From positions 41,669,082 to 41,733,081 of the forward strand of contig NC_067122.1 in the NCBI RefSeq assembly GCF_021347895.1: a DNA stretch of 64,000 bases. Reading direction: 5' to 3'. Below, piece after piece: positions 1-9,973 of this stretch. Source of the DNA: Acanthochromis polyacanthus (lineage: Eukaryota > Chordata > Actinopteri > Pomacentridae). The translations under genes and the position numbers were made by a program. Within the stretch, counting starts at the first letter, position 1, and each line of letters opens with the position of its first letter. A model generated the notes under the pieces. The model had not been told where the DNA came from and did not search any database. It saw nothing but the letters and a program-made list of their open reading frames with translations.

Positions 1-335
1 TCTTACTTCCTGCAGGGATGCTACGAAATGAAATATAGAAATATTATATTAATAAGAGCTTTCTTTTCGTCTCCAGTTTAATTTTATTATGTTGGATATT
101 TTTAATTGCTTTATGTTCCTTTAATGCCTTTATGTTTGATGCAAAGAGCCTTGGTGCTGTAGAAATAAAGCGGTCCTGGTGGTGATAAATAAAACAGAAA
201 ATGTTCAGAGTTCTGGAAAAACAATACGGACATTAAAACAAAAAAGTTATCACATCACACAGAATCTACAGTTATTAGGTGAAGTCAAACTGTTTTAATA
301 AACCAGTTATTTCTTCATTATCTCACACACTAAAC
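1..335. other. Unique AT-rich non-coding DNA
   Basis: No open frame, repeat or RNA gene is recognisable. The stretch ends at the first hAT-like terminus. Confidence 0.5.
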
Positions 336-460
336 CAGAGGCATCAAATATGAGGTCCGTGGGCCAAAACTGGTCCTCCAGAGGGTTCAATCCGGTCCTC
401 AAAGTGTAAAAGTTTCAGAGAAGACATTCACTGCAGACTGTAAATAAGCAAAGATATAAC

Positions 461-1130
461 ATTTTTTCTCGTTTTTGTGTTTCCTTTTTGTCTCGCTTGT
501 TTTGTTGTCTGATGTTTTTACCATTTTGTTCAGCTTTATTCATCGTTTTGTGTAGCGTTTTTTGTCTAATTTTGTCCTCATTTTTGTTTTGTTTTCCGTG
601 TCGTTTGTCCCAATTTTTGTCTTGTTTTTTTGTCTGACCTGTTGTCATTTGTCTCATGTTATTGTCGTTTTGTTTCTCATTTTTGCCGTTTTGTGCTTTT
701 GTCTAGTTTGTGTTTTTTGTCTGATTTGTCTCCTTTTGTGTTTTGATTTATTCATTTCTTGTGCATCGTTTTTGTCATTTGTCTCATTTTTTGTCGCTTT
801 GTGTCTCAAGTTTGTAATAATTTGTCTTCTTTTGTCTTTTTGTCTGATTTGTCTTTTTCCTTCTCGTTTTTTGTTTCCTTTTTGTCTTGTGTTTTTTGTC
901 TTATTTTTGTCCTTCTGTGTTTTGCTTTATTTCATTTTGCCTAATTTTTTGTCTCTTTTTGTTAAGTTTCTTCTCATTTGTCTCATTTTTTGTAATATTT
1001 TGTCTTGCTTTTGTTGTTTTTGTCCTTTTTGTCTGACTTTTGGCGTTTGTCTCATGTTTTTGTTATTTTGTTTCTGGTTTGTGTCATGTTTGCTTTTGTC
1101 TTCGTTTTTTTTCTCATTTTGTGTTTTTAT
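461..1130 (+). repeat. TTTTGTC-type ~20-bp minisatellite (family A), part 1
   Basis: Degenerate tandem units close to TCATTTTTGTCATTTTGTG fill this stretch, with a period near 20-21 bp. Frames reading through it on both strands (Phe/Cys/Leu-rich one way, Lys/Gln/Asn-rich the other) follow from the repeat and are not genes. It lies inside the hAT-like element 336-1949. Confidence 0.85.
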
Positions 1131-1408
1131 TATCCCCCGCCTCCACGAAGTGGAAAAGGGGGATATAGGTTTGGCCTCCGTCCGTCCGTCCGTCCGTTCG
1201 TTCGTCCGTGCTTCCGTCCGACATGAAGGGGACAGCTTTTCTAGGAAACTATTACAGCTAGGATTATGAAATTTAGTGTGTAGCTTCACACCATGGACAC
1301 CTTGATCAATTTCGAAAATGAGACCTGTGCGATAATATTTAACAGAGTTATGGCCCTTGATTACTATTTTGGATATAGACTCATAGACATCACATGTGGC
1401 GGGGGATA
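1131..1408. mobile_element. MITE with TATCCCCCGCC inverted ends
   Basis: TATCCCCCGCC at 1131-1141 is a perfect inverted match to GGCGGGGGATA at 1398-1408. If the TA at each extreme is a target duplication, the element is 1133-1406 with 9-bp ends, as in Tc1/mariner-type MITEs. It splits a minisatellite that resumes immediately afterwards, so it inserted after the array existed. The interior has a (GTCC)n run and a unique part containing ACAGAGTTATGGCCCTTGAT, which I recall as a widespread repeat in fish and mollusc genomes. It has no coding capacity. The superfamily is uncertain. Confidence 0.68.
1176..1221 (+). repeat. (GTCC)n tetranucleotide repeat
   Basis: Imperfect run of CCGT/TCGT units inside the MITE. 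It gives a spurious Arg/Pro/Ser/Val-rich translation. Confidence 0.85.
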
Positions 1409-1600
1409 TGGATGACCATGTCGTCTTGTTTGTTTTGTTTTCATTTGTCCATTTTTTGTCACTTTGTAATGTTTTTTGTCTAATTTTTGGTTTTGCTTTG
1501 TGTCGTTTGTCTCATTTTTGTCATTTTGTTTCTCATTTTTGTCATATTTTGTCCTATTTTTGTTGTCTTTTGGTCTTATTTTTGTCTGACTTTTGTGGTT
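1409..1600 (+). repeat. Family A minisatellite, part 2 (after the MITE)
   Basis: The same TTTTGTC-type units continue in the same orientation after the MITE, showing one array split by the insertion. Confidence 0.8.
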
Positions 1601-1957
1601 GTGATCCCTTAGTAAATCCTCCATGGTTCAGTTCCAAGTGACTAAATGTTGTGTTCCTTTGTAGACACTCTGTGATCTGAAAGTTGTAATGTGGAAATGA
1701 TAAACTGAGGCTGAATGTTGCTGAAATTGAATTCATTTTTCTTCATAAATTTCAGGTTGTTCATAATGTTTAGTAAAAAGATAATTCCTTAAATGTTAAC
1801 ATTTCTGCACTAAAACAAAGGAACCATTAGGAGTTGTGGTTATTTCTATGTTACTATGCTGTGGTTTTACTGGTTTTACTGGTCCGTTCCACTGGAGATC
1901 AGACTGGACTGGATGTGGAACCTGGACTAAGATGAGTTGGACTCCCCTGGTTTAAAC

Positions 1958-2545
1958 GATCAATACAGGCGATTGATACGGTGACGTTAGTGTTCAGGTT
2001 CTTCTTTTGTACATCACTGAGGGTTAAACACTGTTCTATAAATGCATGATGAGAGGAAGAGGAGCAGTGGAGGGACTGAGGGATTATTATTGTGCTCCTC
2101 ACATCTCTGTTAGTAATTAAAGTCAATCACCACTTGAGCAGGTCTGAGCTGCTGTTATCATGAAGCCGTGTGATTGATTGAGTCAATAAGAGGAACATGC
2201 AGCAGCTCAGACGCTCGTCAGACGCTCCCGTGACGGCTTCCTCTCAGTAGCACAGTCACATCCAGCTTTCATTTCTCTGTCAGGGCTGCAGGAATAAAAG
2301 CCTCGTTCCTTTTCTCACAAACACCACCGGGTCCTGAATAGACGTGAAGCCGCCTGAATCAGCGGCACAAAGGATGAGAAAGTGTGGTTAAAAGTTTTCT
2401 TTAAAAACGCCGGGAGCCGAGGTCGCACGCATCTCAGCTCAACAACAGAGCTCTGAATGGAAAAGTTTAGATGTTTACATGCAGAGCTGCTGGGAAACTT
2501 CACGTCGCAACGAATCTCAAGACTCACTTCATACAGTTTGGTTGA
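1958..2545. other. Unique non-coding DNA
   Basis: Nothing recognisable. Base composition is more balanced than in the flanking arrays; short frames here have no family signature. Confidence 0.45.
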
Positions 2546-2735
2546 GAGAAATGAGACTCACAATGATAAAAATTAAGACATAAAATGACAAAAATGAGAC
2601 AAAAAAAATGGCAAAAATGAGGCAAAATGGCAAAGATGAGACAAAAAATTACAAAAATGAGACTCAAAATGACAAAAAATTAGACTCAAAATGACAAAAA
2701 AATGAGACTCAAAATGACAAAAATGAGACACAAAA
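2546..2735 (-). repeat. Family A minisatellite, reverse orientation
   Basis: Units of the form GACAAAAATGAGACACAAAA, the reverse complement of the array at 461-1130. The 110 bases that follow are the same as those after the array at 4015-4210. Confidence 0.82.
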
Positions 2736-2850
2736 TTGCAGTTTTGAGTTTGTTAAACTGGTTATTGAATTTAATCAGTTATTCATTAACATTAATAATC
2801 ATAACACAATAAAACCAAGTTAAAGATGAATTATTCCAGTGACTCGCACA
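2729..2850. repeat. Array-flanking core repeat, copy 1
   Basis: The sequence from GCAGTTTTGAGTTTGTTAAA to GAATTATTCCAGTGACT recurs at 4208-4321 with few changes. Both copies sit directly after a reverse-orientation family A array, so core and array appear to be parts of one repeated element. Confidence 0.75.
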
Positions 2851-3450
2851 TGAAAAATAAAAAGCTAAACAGGGGGACTCACAAATAACATTCTGCTCAT
2901 CCTGCAGCGAGGAAGGATTTTATAAATACAGTAAAAGCTCCATTATTTGATTAAATCCTCTTGTTTTCGTTGCTCAGATATCTACTGTAATGTATGTTTG
3001 TTGAGTGCATCTTTAGCCTAGCTTAGCAAAGAGACTGAACTCTGGAAACTGTTAGCATAGCGCCTTTAAAAGCTGAACCAATAAGCCTTTCCAGTAACTC
3101 CAGTGCTGTGATGTTTTCATCCTCCACCCTGACCCACATTAGCCTCCATCGTTCTGTAAATCAGAGGAACACAATCTGTTTTAACCCGTCCATCTAAAAC
3201 AGCCTTCATCCATAATACCCTCTCTCTTTCACTGAGTTTCATCAGGCCTGAATCACACAAATCAGATTAACTCTGACATATGCTGCCACCATTAGGACCT
3301 CCTGTCGAGCGTCCACACAGCAAACGCCTTCAATTTACTCGTTACTCAATTTGTTTTCAGCCGAGCTGGCAGTAGAAAAAGGCCATCACTGTTTTTATTT
3401 GACTCCCGTCTGCATAGAGAATTTTACAAATCCTTGACTGTTGATCCAGC
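2851..3450. other. Unique non-coding DNA
   Basis: No gene, RNA or repeat recognised. Confidence 0.45.
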
Positions 3451-3514
3451 TTGTGTCTCATTTTTGTCATTTTGTTTCTCATTTTTGTCATTTAGTTTCT
3501 CATTTTTGTCACTT
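3451..3514 (+). repeat. Family A minisatellite, short array
   Basis: Three units of TCTCATTTTTGTCATTTTGT type. Confidence 0.8.
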
Positions 3515-4014
3515 ACTGGAGCTATGTCGAAATTAATTTCTCCATCACTCACATGTATGAAATGACAAATGAAAACAGACCCCAGGTTGAAAAAAAACGA
3601 AGTTCCCCTTTAAACTCCTTAAACTCATTGACATTGATCGCGTCTCAAGTGGTTCACAAACAACACTGAAGATCTCATGAGTTCACTTTACCATCTTTAA
3701 ACTGTCACCATCTGTCTTTGGAACAAGATTCAGTGACTGAATAACATCACAGTTATTTAGACCCAACATGAACGGACATCCGTAGAACAGAAACCAGAAG
3801 TCATAGTTGGTTAATAGCATCTGAGTGATTCATTATGAAAAATGTGAACATTCATCAGAGGCACCAGGTTTGTCAATAAGTATAAATAACAGCTAAATAA
3901 CTGAAATGTCAGAGATTCTGATATTGATTCTCTACTCCCAGGAATAACATCAATAACAAAACACAAGTCACTACAACCAGAGGTGTGATTTCAGCTTTCT
4001 GAGGCCTTTTAGTT
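3515..4014. other. Unique non-coding DNA
   Basis: No gene, RNA or repeat recognised. Confidence 0.45.
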
Positions 4015-4210
4015 CAAAATGAGACACAAAATGACAAAAATGAGATACAAAATGACATAAGAAGCAAAGATGAGACAAAATGACATATAATAACAAAAAT
4101 GAAGGAAGATGACAAAAATTAGACAAAAGATGACAAAAAGAAAATCAAAAAGACCAAAAAATTAGAAACTTCATGACAGAAATCACATACAAAATGACAA
4201 AAGATACAAA
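4015..4210 (-). repeat. Family A minisatellite, reverse orientation
   Basis: ACAAAATGACAAAAATGAGA-type units, more degenerate than elsewhere. Confidence 0.8.
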
Positions 4211-4321
4211 ATGGCAGTTTTGAATTTGTTAAATTATTAATGGAAATTAATTGATTTTTCATTGCCATGTATAATCACAACACAATAAAATAAAGTTGAA
4301 GATGAATTATTCCAGTGACTT
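4208..4321. repeat. Array-flanking core repeat, copy 2
   Basis: Second copy of the core at 2729-2850. Here it is followed at once by a family A array in the opposite orientation, giving an inverted pair of arrays around a ~110-bp centre. Confidence 0.75.
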
Positions 4322-4495
4322 GTCTCATTTCTCATTTTTGTCATTTTGTCTCATTTTGTCTCATTTGTCATTTGATGTCTCATTTTGAATCTAATTTTTG
4401 CCATTTCATGTCTCATTTTTGTCATTCTGAGTCTATTTTTTTCATTTTATGTCTCATTTTGGATATTTTTTGTGTCATTTTTGCCAGCCACAGTT
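4318..4495 (+). repeat. Family A minisatellite, forward orientation
   Basis: TCATTTTTGTCATTTTGTCT-type units; the forward arm of the inverted pair with 4015-4210. Confidence 0.8.
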
Positions 4496-4784
4496 TGTCT
4501 CCCCAGAAGGGAAACATCTAAACTGTGCTGTTTGTTGTTGAAGCGTCCGTGATGCAGCTTCAGTCATCTTCAGCTCTGATTCAAACACAGACAATAAAAC
4601 CATCAGCACTTCTTCCTTTGATCTAAATCCTGTTTGTGGAATCTCTATCACTCTGATTTCTGATCACTATCACCGGATTCTGTCTGCACAGTTTCATGTT
4701 TAATTCCAGCAAAAACCTCAAAGGCAGATTGACTGTTTTCAGCCTTTGTTGGGAGAAAACAACAGAAAGTTTCAAGATGTTAGA

Positions 4785-4936
4785 AGATATAAAATATTAA
4801 AGTGTAAAAATACAAACGCAGCAAGAACTGAAATGAGTTTATTATCTCTGCGCTTTACTCACAAACTAAATAAAAATGCAGCAGATCTGGACAAGCTTTA
4901 TTCCTGGCTCAGTCATGTTTAACCAACATGTACGTG
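4785..4936 (+). repeat. Direct repeat flanking a family A array, left copy
   Basis: Runs from AGATATAAAATATTAA to AACATGTACGTG and recurs at 5626-5780 with small differences. The pair brackets the array 4937-5560. Confidence 0.82.
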
Positions 4937-5560
4937 GGTCTCATTTTTTATCATTTTGTGTTGTTTATGACATTTGTTTCTCATTTTTACCATTTTGTGT
5001 GTCATTTTTTTGTAATTTCGTTCATCCTTATTGACACTTTGTGTCTCATTGGACCATTTTGTTTCTCATTGCCACATTTTTTGCCATTCTGTGCCTTTTT
5101 ATTTCCATAATGTATTGTTTTTACCATTTTGTCTGTCATTGTTGCTATTTTGAGCCTTACTTCTGTCATTTTGTGTCTCAAATTTTCATTTTGTGCATCA
5201 TTTTTTCCATTTTGTCTAACTTTTTGCAATTTTGTGTAATTTTGACCATTTTGTACCTTATTTTTGTAATTTTGTTTCTCATTTTTGTAATTTCGTCTCA
5301 TCTTTGCCATTTTGTCTCATTTTTGTCATTTTGTGTCTCATTGTTACCATTTTGTTTCTCATTTTTGCCATTTTGTCTCAGTTTTGTCATTTTATTTCTT
5401 ATTTTTAACATTTTGTCTTGTTTCTCCCTTTTTGTGTGCGTTTCTTATTTTTATGTTTTGTTGTCTTGTTTTTGCATTTTTATGTCTCATTTTTGCATTT
5501 TGTTTGTCATTTTTGTCAGTTTGTGTCATTTTTAGCATTTCTTGCCTAATTTTGTATCTT
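4937..5560 (+). repeat. Family A minisatellite, ~620 bp
   Basis: About 30 units of TCATTTTTGTCATTTTGTG type. Frames of 102-164 residues in it are low-complexity artefacts. Confidence 0.87.
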
Positions 5561-5625
5561 AAAAATGAGGCACAAAATGATAAAGATTTTGTGCCTTTTT
5601 GTTTACATTTTGTGCCTCACTTTTA

Positions 5626-5780
5626 AGACATAAAATATTAAAATCTAAAAGCACAAACACAGCGAGAACTGAAATGAGTTTATTATCTCTGGGCTTTCCT
5701 CACAAACAAACTAAAAAAAATTTCCCATATCTGGGGAAGCTTTATTTCAGGCTCGGTCATGTTTAAACAACATGTCCGTG
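5626..5780 (+). repeat. Direct repeat flanking a family A array, right copy
   Basis: Counterpart of 4785-4936. The offset of ~841 bp suggests a local tandem duplication of flank plus array, or an element with direct terminal repeats. Confidence 0.82.
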
Positions 5781-6531
5781 ACCCGTCTGTCGCAGCGGAT
5801 CCCCTGACTCTCGACCTCCGACCTCCAACAAACAAGCATCTGGATTAATCATCCGTCGGCAGGCAGATGAGGCGTTAATCCGCTCTAATCCGCCACATTA
5901 GATACCAGTTCTTTCTGCCTGCGACATGGCCATTCTGCTGTAATGGCCATCGTGGGATTAAGTGAGAGCGCTAAGCTACTTCTCGCTGTCAGAACCAAAG
6001 CTGCCGCTGCCGCCGCCACCGTCAGCGTGAACAACAGCAACTTAAGACTCGGCGGGAGGCGGCAGGAAAACAGACATTTAGATTTAATAAGGGCCGAGTG
6101 TTTACAGCCGAGGGTGAGGTGAGGGGGTGAAGGTAGGAGACCTAATCTCAACACAACAATACGCTCACACAATTAAAACTACAACAACGTCTGTCAATAT
6201 TAGTATGAAGACAGATAGTGGCCGTCACTTTAATCCCCGATAAACCTGCCGCTGTTAATCCTTCATTTACTGCTGCAGACACACAACACAACGCTCCCTT
6301 ATTTAGTTTTCCTATTAAGTCCACAAAGTTTAGATTTAAATGCTTTCTGCTTCTCTGTCTTCGGGCATTTTGTTTATTTTAAAAACTTTACGGAGCAAGA
6401 ACTCTGGCAGAAAGGCTGTTTTTACTTCACTCTTACTCTGAAAAGTTCTGTTTTTTATTTAAATAATACAGGTGTTGTTTTAAATCTCTCCTACACAGAC
6501 TAATTCTAATAATTCTGAGGAGAAGAACCAG
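5781..6531. other. Unique non-coding DNA
   Basis: Moderately GC-rich for the window and free of recognised repeats. Motifs such as TAATCCGCCACATTAG give it the look of non-repetitive, possibly constrained sequence, but nothing is identifiable. Confidence 0.35.
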
Positions 6532-6935
6532 TTGTGTCTCATTTCTGCCATTTGTTGTGTCATTCCTGCCATTCTGTGCTTAACTTTTGTCATTTTGGGT
6601 CTCATTTTTGTCATTGTGTGTCTTATTTTTTCCCATTTTGTGTCTCGTTTGTGTCATTTTGTCTCATTTTGGCCATTTTGTTTCCTGTTTTTTTCATTTG
6701 CATCTCATTTTTTCCCACATTGTGTCTCATTTTTGTCATTTTGTTTCTCACTTTTGTCATTTTGTGTCTGAGTTGTCATTTTGTCTTTCATTTCTGCCAT
6801 TTTGTGTCTCATTTTTGTCACCGTTTCTCACTGTTGGCATTTTGTTTCTTATTTTTGTCATTTTGTGTCTCAATTATAACATTTTGTGTCTCATTTTTTT
6901 TGCCATTTTGAGTTTCATTTTTGTCATGTTGTCTT
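6532..6935 (+). repeat. Family A minisatellite, ~400 bp
   Basis: TTTTGTC-type units as above; all overlapping frames are artefacts. Confidence 0.87.
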
Positions 6936-6949
6936 TTCAAAAACAAAGC

Positions 6950-7349
6950 TAACTAGTTTGAATTAGTGCAACAGGAATGGGCTGAAGCTGGTGGAGAGCA
7001 TGCCAAGATGCATGGCTGCAGTCATCAGAAACAATGGTTATGAATCAGGACTATCTCCTGTGTGGATCATGTCACTAAAACAGACAGAAAAGAAAACATG
7101 AAAAGTCTAGAGCTGTTTTTGGCAGAACAATGCCATATCAATTGATGGAAGAACTGAAGTGATTCTGGTTATGATCAAGAAAACCGTGGAAAATGTCTGA
7201 TATCAGCTCTTAAATTAAATACTTGTGAGCTATTATTATTGTTATCATTATATTTGTCCAAACAAATGCACCTTTAGTGATACCAGGCATTAAAATGAAC
7301 AAGAAACTGAAGAAAACAAGGGTGGTCTAATCATTTATCCATGACTGCA
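6950..7349 (-). mobile_element. Tc1/mariner-type transposon end, truncated
   Basis: The segment ends GAAAACAAGGGTGGTCTAAT...CCATGACTGCA. In reverse this is the well-known fish Tc1-like terminus (CAGTCATGG...ATTAGACCACCCTTGTTTTC). The inward sequence, including GGCATGCTCTCCACCAGCTT in reverse, is the usual continuation of that family as I know it. No transposase frame is left and the other end is missing. Family assignment is from memory of the repeat, not a database match. Confidence 0.7.
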
Positions 7350-7629
7350 TATTGTTGCTGTGGTTAATGTGGATGTGAATAAAGTGGAGGTAAACTCATC
7401 CTGTAGGTGGTTAAAATTAAAAACACATGACTTCATGTTTAATCCGGAGACTACCTCAGACTGTTTAATACCTGATTGCTTCTCAGGCTTTTCCCCTTCG
7501 CTCCTCATCATATTTGTTTTTAATGTTGCAATTACTGGTCGCTCCCTTCTGCTATCAGGCAGCAGTGAACTGTACTAATGGACTACTTTCAATTATTCCA
7601 CTGCTTTTACTCACTCTGTTTACCTGATT
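7350..7629. other. Unique non-coding DNA
   Basis: Nothing recognised. Confidence 0.4.
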
Positions 7630-7717
7630 GACAGGTTTGAACTGTTCCAGGTGAAGAATCTGAACTTCAAAGTCCATCAGTTTCATCAGGAAACAGCAAA
7701 ATGTGAAGAAAAGCAGC
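7630..7717 (+). repeat. Flank duplicate A of the 52-bp repeat block
   Basis: Contains AATCTGAACTTCAAAGTCCA; a diverged direct copy lies at 8195-8285. The two bracket the 52-bp tandem array and its shared 3' block. Confidence 0.72.
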
Positions 7718-7737
7718 AAGAGGAAAGGATTTCACTG

Positions 7738-7958
7738 GTCTCTTTCTAGTAACTCCTTCAGAAGAGTTATGACTGTCTTGGTGGCCTCCCTCACCAGTCT
7801 CTTTCTCCTTCAGAGGACTCATAGGAGTCTTGGTGGCCTCCCTCACCAGTCTCTTTCTCCTTCGGAGGAGTCATAGGAGTCTTGGTGGCCTCCCTCACCA
7901 GTCTCTTTCTCCTTCGGAGGAGTCATAGGAGTCTTGGTGGCCTCCCTCAAAAGTCTCT
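7738..7958 (+). repeat. 52-bp minisatellite (GGAGTCATAGGAGTCTTGGT unit)
   Basis: Four clean units. GTCTCTTTCT phase points fall at 7738, 7797, 7849 and 7901; the last two intervals are exactly 52 bp. The unit recurs in about ten irregular copies at 60725-61262 and once at 11350-11400. Confidence 0.9.
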
Positions 7959-8160
7959 CAGGTCTTGAGAACATCCTGCTCTAGTCAGATTTATTCAGTT
8001 TCGATCTTCCTTCCATTTCTTAATGTTGGATCTAACTAGACTCCAGGAGATCTTCAGGAACTTGTAAATGTTCTTGTATCATCCTGGCTAATGCTTCTCA
8101 ATGACCTTTCCTCAGAGTTTCTTGGTTCTTTAGTCATGGTGTAGTTCGATCCAGGAGTTC
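7916..8160 (+). repeat. Interspersed repeat joined to the 52-bp unit, copy 1
   Basis: From CTTGAGAACATCCTGCTCTA to the CTTGGTTCTTTAGTC region this matches 11350-11580 closely. It is therefore a dispersed element in which the 52-bp sequence is one component that became tandem here. In reverse it has the look of a worn DNA-transposon coding region, but I cannot name the family. Confidence 0.72.
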
Positions 8161-8194
8161 ACCAGAAACTGGACCTTCCTCTGTTTCCCAGATC

Positions 8195-8285
8195 GACATG
8201 TTTAAACTGTTTCAGCTGAATAATCTGAACTTTGAAGTCCACCAGCTTCATCAGAAAACATCACAATGTCAACAGAAGCAGCATT
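8195..8285 (+). repeat. Flank duplicate B of the 52-bp repeat block
   Basis: Direct, diverged copy of 7630-7717. Confidence 0.72.
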
Positions 8286-9404
8286 GGTGTTGGATTTCCT
8301 CTGACCAGCACCGACCGTGGTCAGACCTCGTATAAGAGCAGTTCTGATTTATTAGAGGCTGTCGAACAGGTAAATCCTTAAATAGGATGAAGCTCGGACA
8401 GAAACTGGCAACCAGCGGGCCTTCCAGTGGCTCCCCTGTCGATTCCCAGACTCCTCTGCTGCTCTCAGCGAGCGTTAATGTGACAGCCACTTTGAAATTA
8501 GGCAGCGGATTAAATTAGGGCTTTAAAATCCTTTTGGAGTCGCTCATTCAGACGTGAAAAGATTAAGGGGCGACGATGAAAAGGGATTCTAGTTAAAACC
8601 TACATTATCGCAGACCTCGGCGCCCAGACAAAAAAAGTGTGCGGTGCATTTGAAGCCATTTGAGAATCTGTGTAAATGATTTCTTTGTGGACGAGTGAAT
8701 GAAATTATAGAGCAGGGACCCAGCAGCCCTCTCCCTCTCATCAGCCTCGCAAATGGACAGACTCTGAATCAGACACTTTCATTTCTGACAGAAAAGGCTC
8801 AGGGGCAGAGGAGCCGAACACCAGGTGAAGTTATTCACCTCAAGGTAATATTTACTGAGACGAGAGGGAGATGGAGAGAAAGGAGAGGAATCCAACCTCA
8901 CCAGGAGCGCAGGACGGATGATGGATGAAACAAACAAACTGAGGCTTCAATTAAAAAGAAATGGAAATATCTCATTTCCCCTTTCAGAGATTGGATTTAT
9001 ATTGCCTGAGTTTGTTGCCTGGTTACCTCTCATTGCCCCGCTCATTTCCAAATGTTGATTAGTTTGGAGACAATACATAAATCGATGGCTGTGGGTTGCC
9101 AGGCCTGATTGTTTCCGGGGGAAAAGGGAAAGCGTGGTCCTTCTCCGAGTTAGTCTGCTCGGAGGAAACGGACCTGAACCGAAACGTGACCGACATCCTA
9201 AACGTCGACAGAGTTTTCAAGGACGCAGGTTTGGTTTTCAGAGTGTGGGGGGGATTAACAATTTACTCAGAGTCAAAGGGTCATCCGGACATCGAGAAAC
9301 ATTTTACCAGAGCAGTCCGAATGTTCCTGTCCACCAAGGCTGCTATCTTACCCACAACGCTGGTCAAAGTCTAGAAATTCATCTTGGTAATAAATATTTG
9401 TGCA
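8286..9404. other. Unique non-coding DNA, possible conserved non-coding sequence
   Basis: About 1.1 kb without recognised repeats. Parts of 8480-8920 and 9000-9090 are balanced in composition and contain TAAT-rich, AATTAGGCAGC-like segments of the kind found in vertebrate non-coding conserved elements. The resemblance is only compositional. The small frames at 8695-8928 and 9096-9433 have no domain signature. Confidence 0.3.
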
Positions 9405-9408
9405 TTAA

Positions 9409-9951
9409 CCCTTTACGCTTCAGTGTGTCGTAGGTGTACCGCCGGCGGTACACCTACTAATTTGCATAGGAATTCCAAGAATGTCCGACGGCTGCAAACA
9501 CAATTATACAAACACTATATGCCGATGGAAAGCTTAGATTCTCATGAATCCGCCGGTATAAACCACTTTCAGATGCGATTACCACAGCGGGTGAGAAAAA
9601 CACATTTGTCCGACAAAAACGAATATTCATCCATCCGTTCTCTATACACGGCTTCAACGCACACAGCGCGACTCACATTTCCGGGTTCATTATTACACAC
9701 AAAAAAAAAGATTCCACAAAAAACGGCCATAATCCAACCTTTTACATCCAGACGACACAAGCCAGTAAACTATTTTGTCCAAAACATGTCCTGAAGTCGT
9801 ATAAAATCCCCGAATCGGTCATTTTCAAGGAAATGCACCTCGTGATGCCCGTCCAATATTCCCCCTATTTTTCGTAATTTTTTTATTTAAAAAAAGAATA
9901 TTAGCGATTTTTTGTACTGAAAACGGCTGGAATTGACTGAAGCTTAAAGGG
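9409..9951 (+). mobile_element. piggyBac-like MITE, 543 bp
   Basis: The ends are CCCTTTACGCTTCAGT (9409-9424) and, in reverse from 9951, CCCTTTAAGCTTCAGT: 15 of 16 bases match. Both ends abut TTAA (9405-9408 and 9952-9955), the target duplication used by piggyBac elements. There is no transposase. A diverged, reversed copy lies at about 40506-40870. Frames on both strands here have no recognisable domain. Confidence 0.82.
9430..9457. repeat. Perfect 28-bp palindrome
   Basis: GTAGGTGTACCGCC (9430-9443) is followed directly by its exact reverse complement. It lies 21 bases inside the left end of the piggyBac-like MITE. The related copy near 40840 keeps only a weak version. Confidence 0.92.
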
Positions 9952-9973
9952 TTAAAAGTGTGATTAGTGAGTA

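Larger units (their letters stand above)
336..1949 (+). mobile_element. Non-autonomous hAT-like transposon, copy 1, with an internal minisatellite
   Basis: The left end reads CAGAGGCATCAAATATGAGG, a decayed form of the fish hAT terminus CAGGGGTGTCCAACATGAGG seen intact at 29770. The right end (about 1929-1949) read in reverse is CAGGGGAGTCCAACTCAT, the matching inverted end. The flanking octamers CACTAAAC (328-335) and GTTTAAAC (1950-1957) share five of eight bases, compatible with an eroded 8-bp hAT target duplication. No transposase frame remains. The interior is a TTTTGTC-type array (461-1600) interrupted by a 278-bp MITE. The 3' segment from about 1600 to 1949 is also present at 30245-30411 and, reversed, at 63205-63560, which defines the family. 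The hAT assignment rests on the ends and the duplication size. Confidence 0.72.

Noticed and set aside
461..6935. Phe/Cys/Leu-rich or Lys/Gln/Asn-rich frames of 60-235 residues
   Set aside because: Translations of the TTTTGTC-type arrays. They resemble membrane or coiled-coil proteins only because of base composition.
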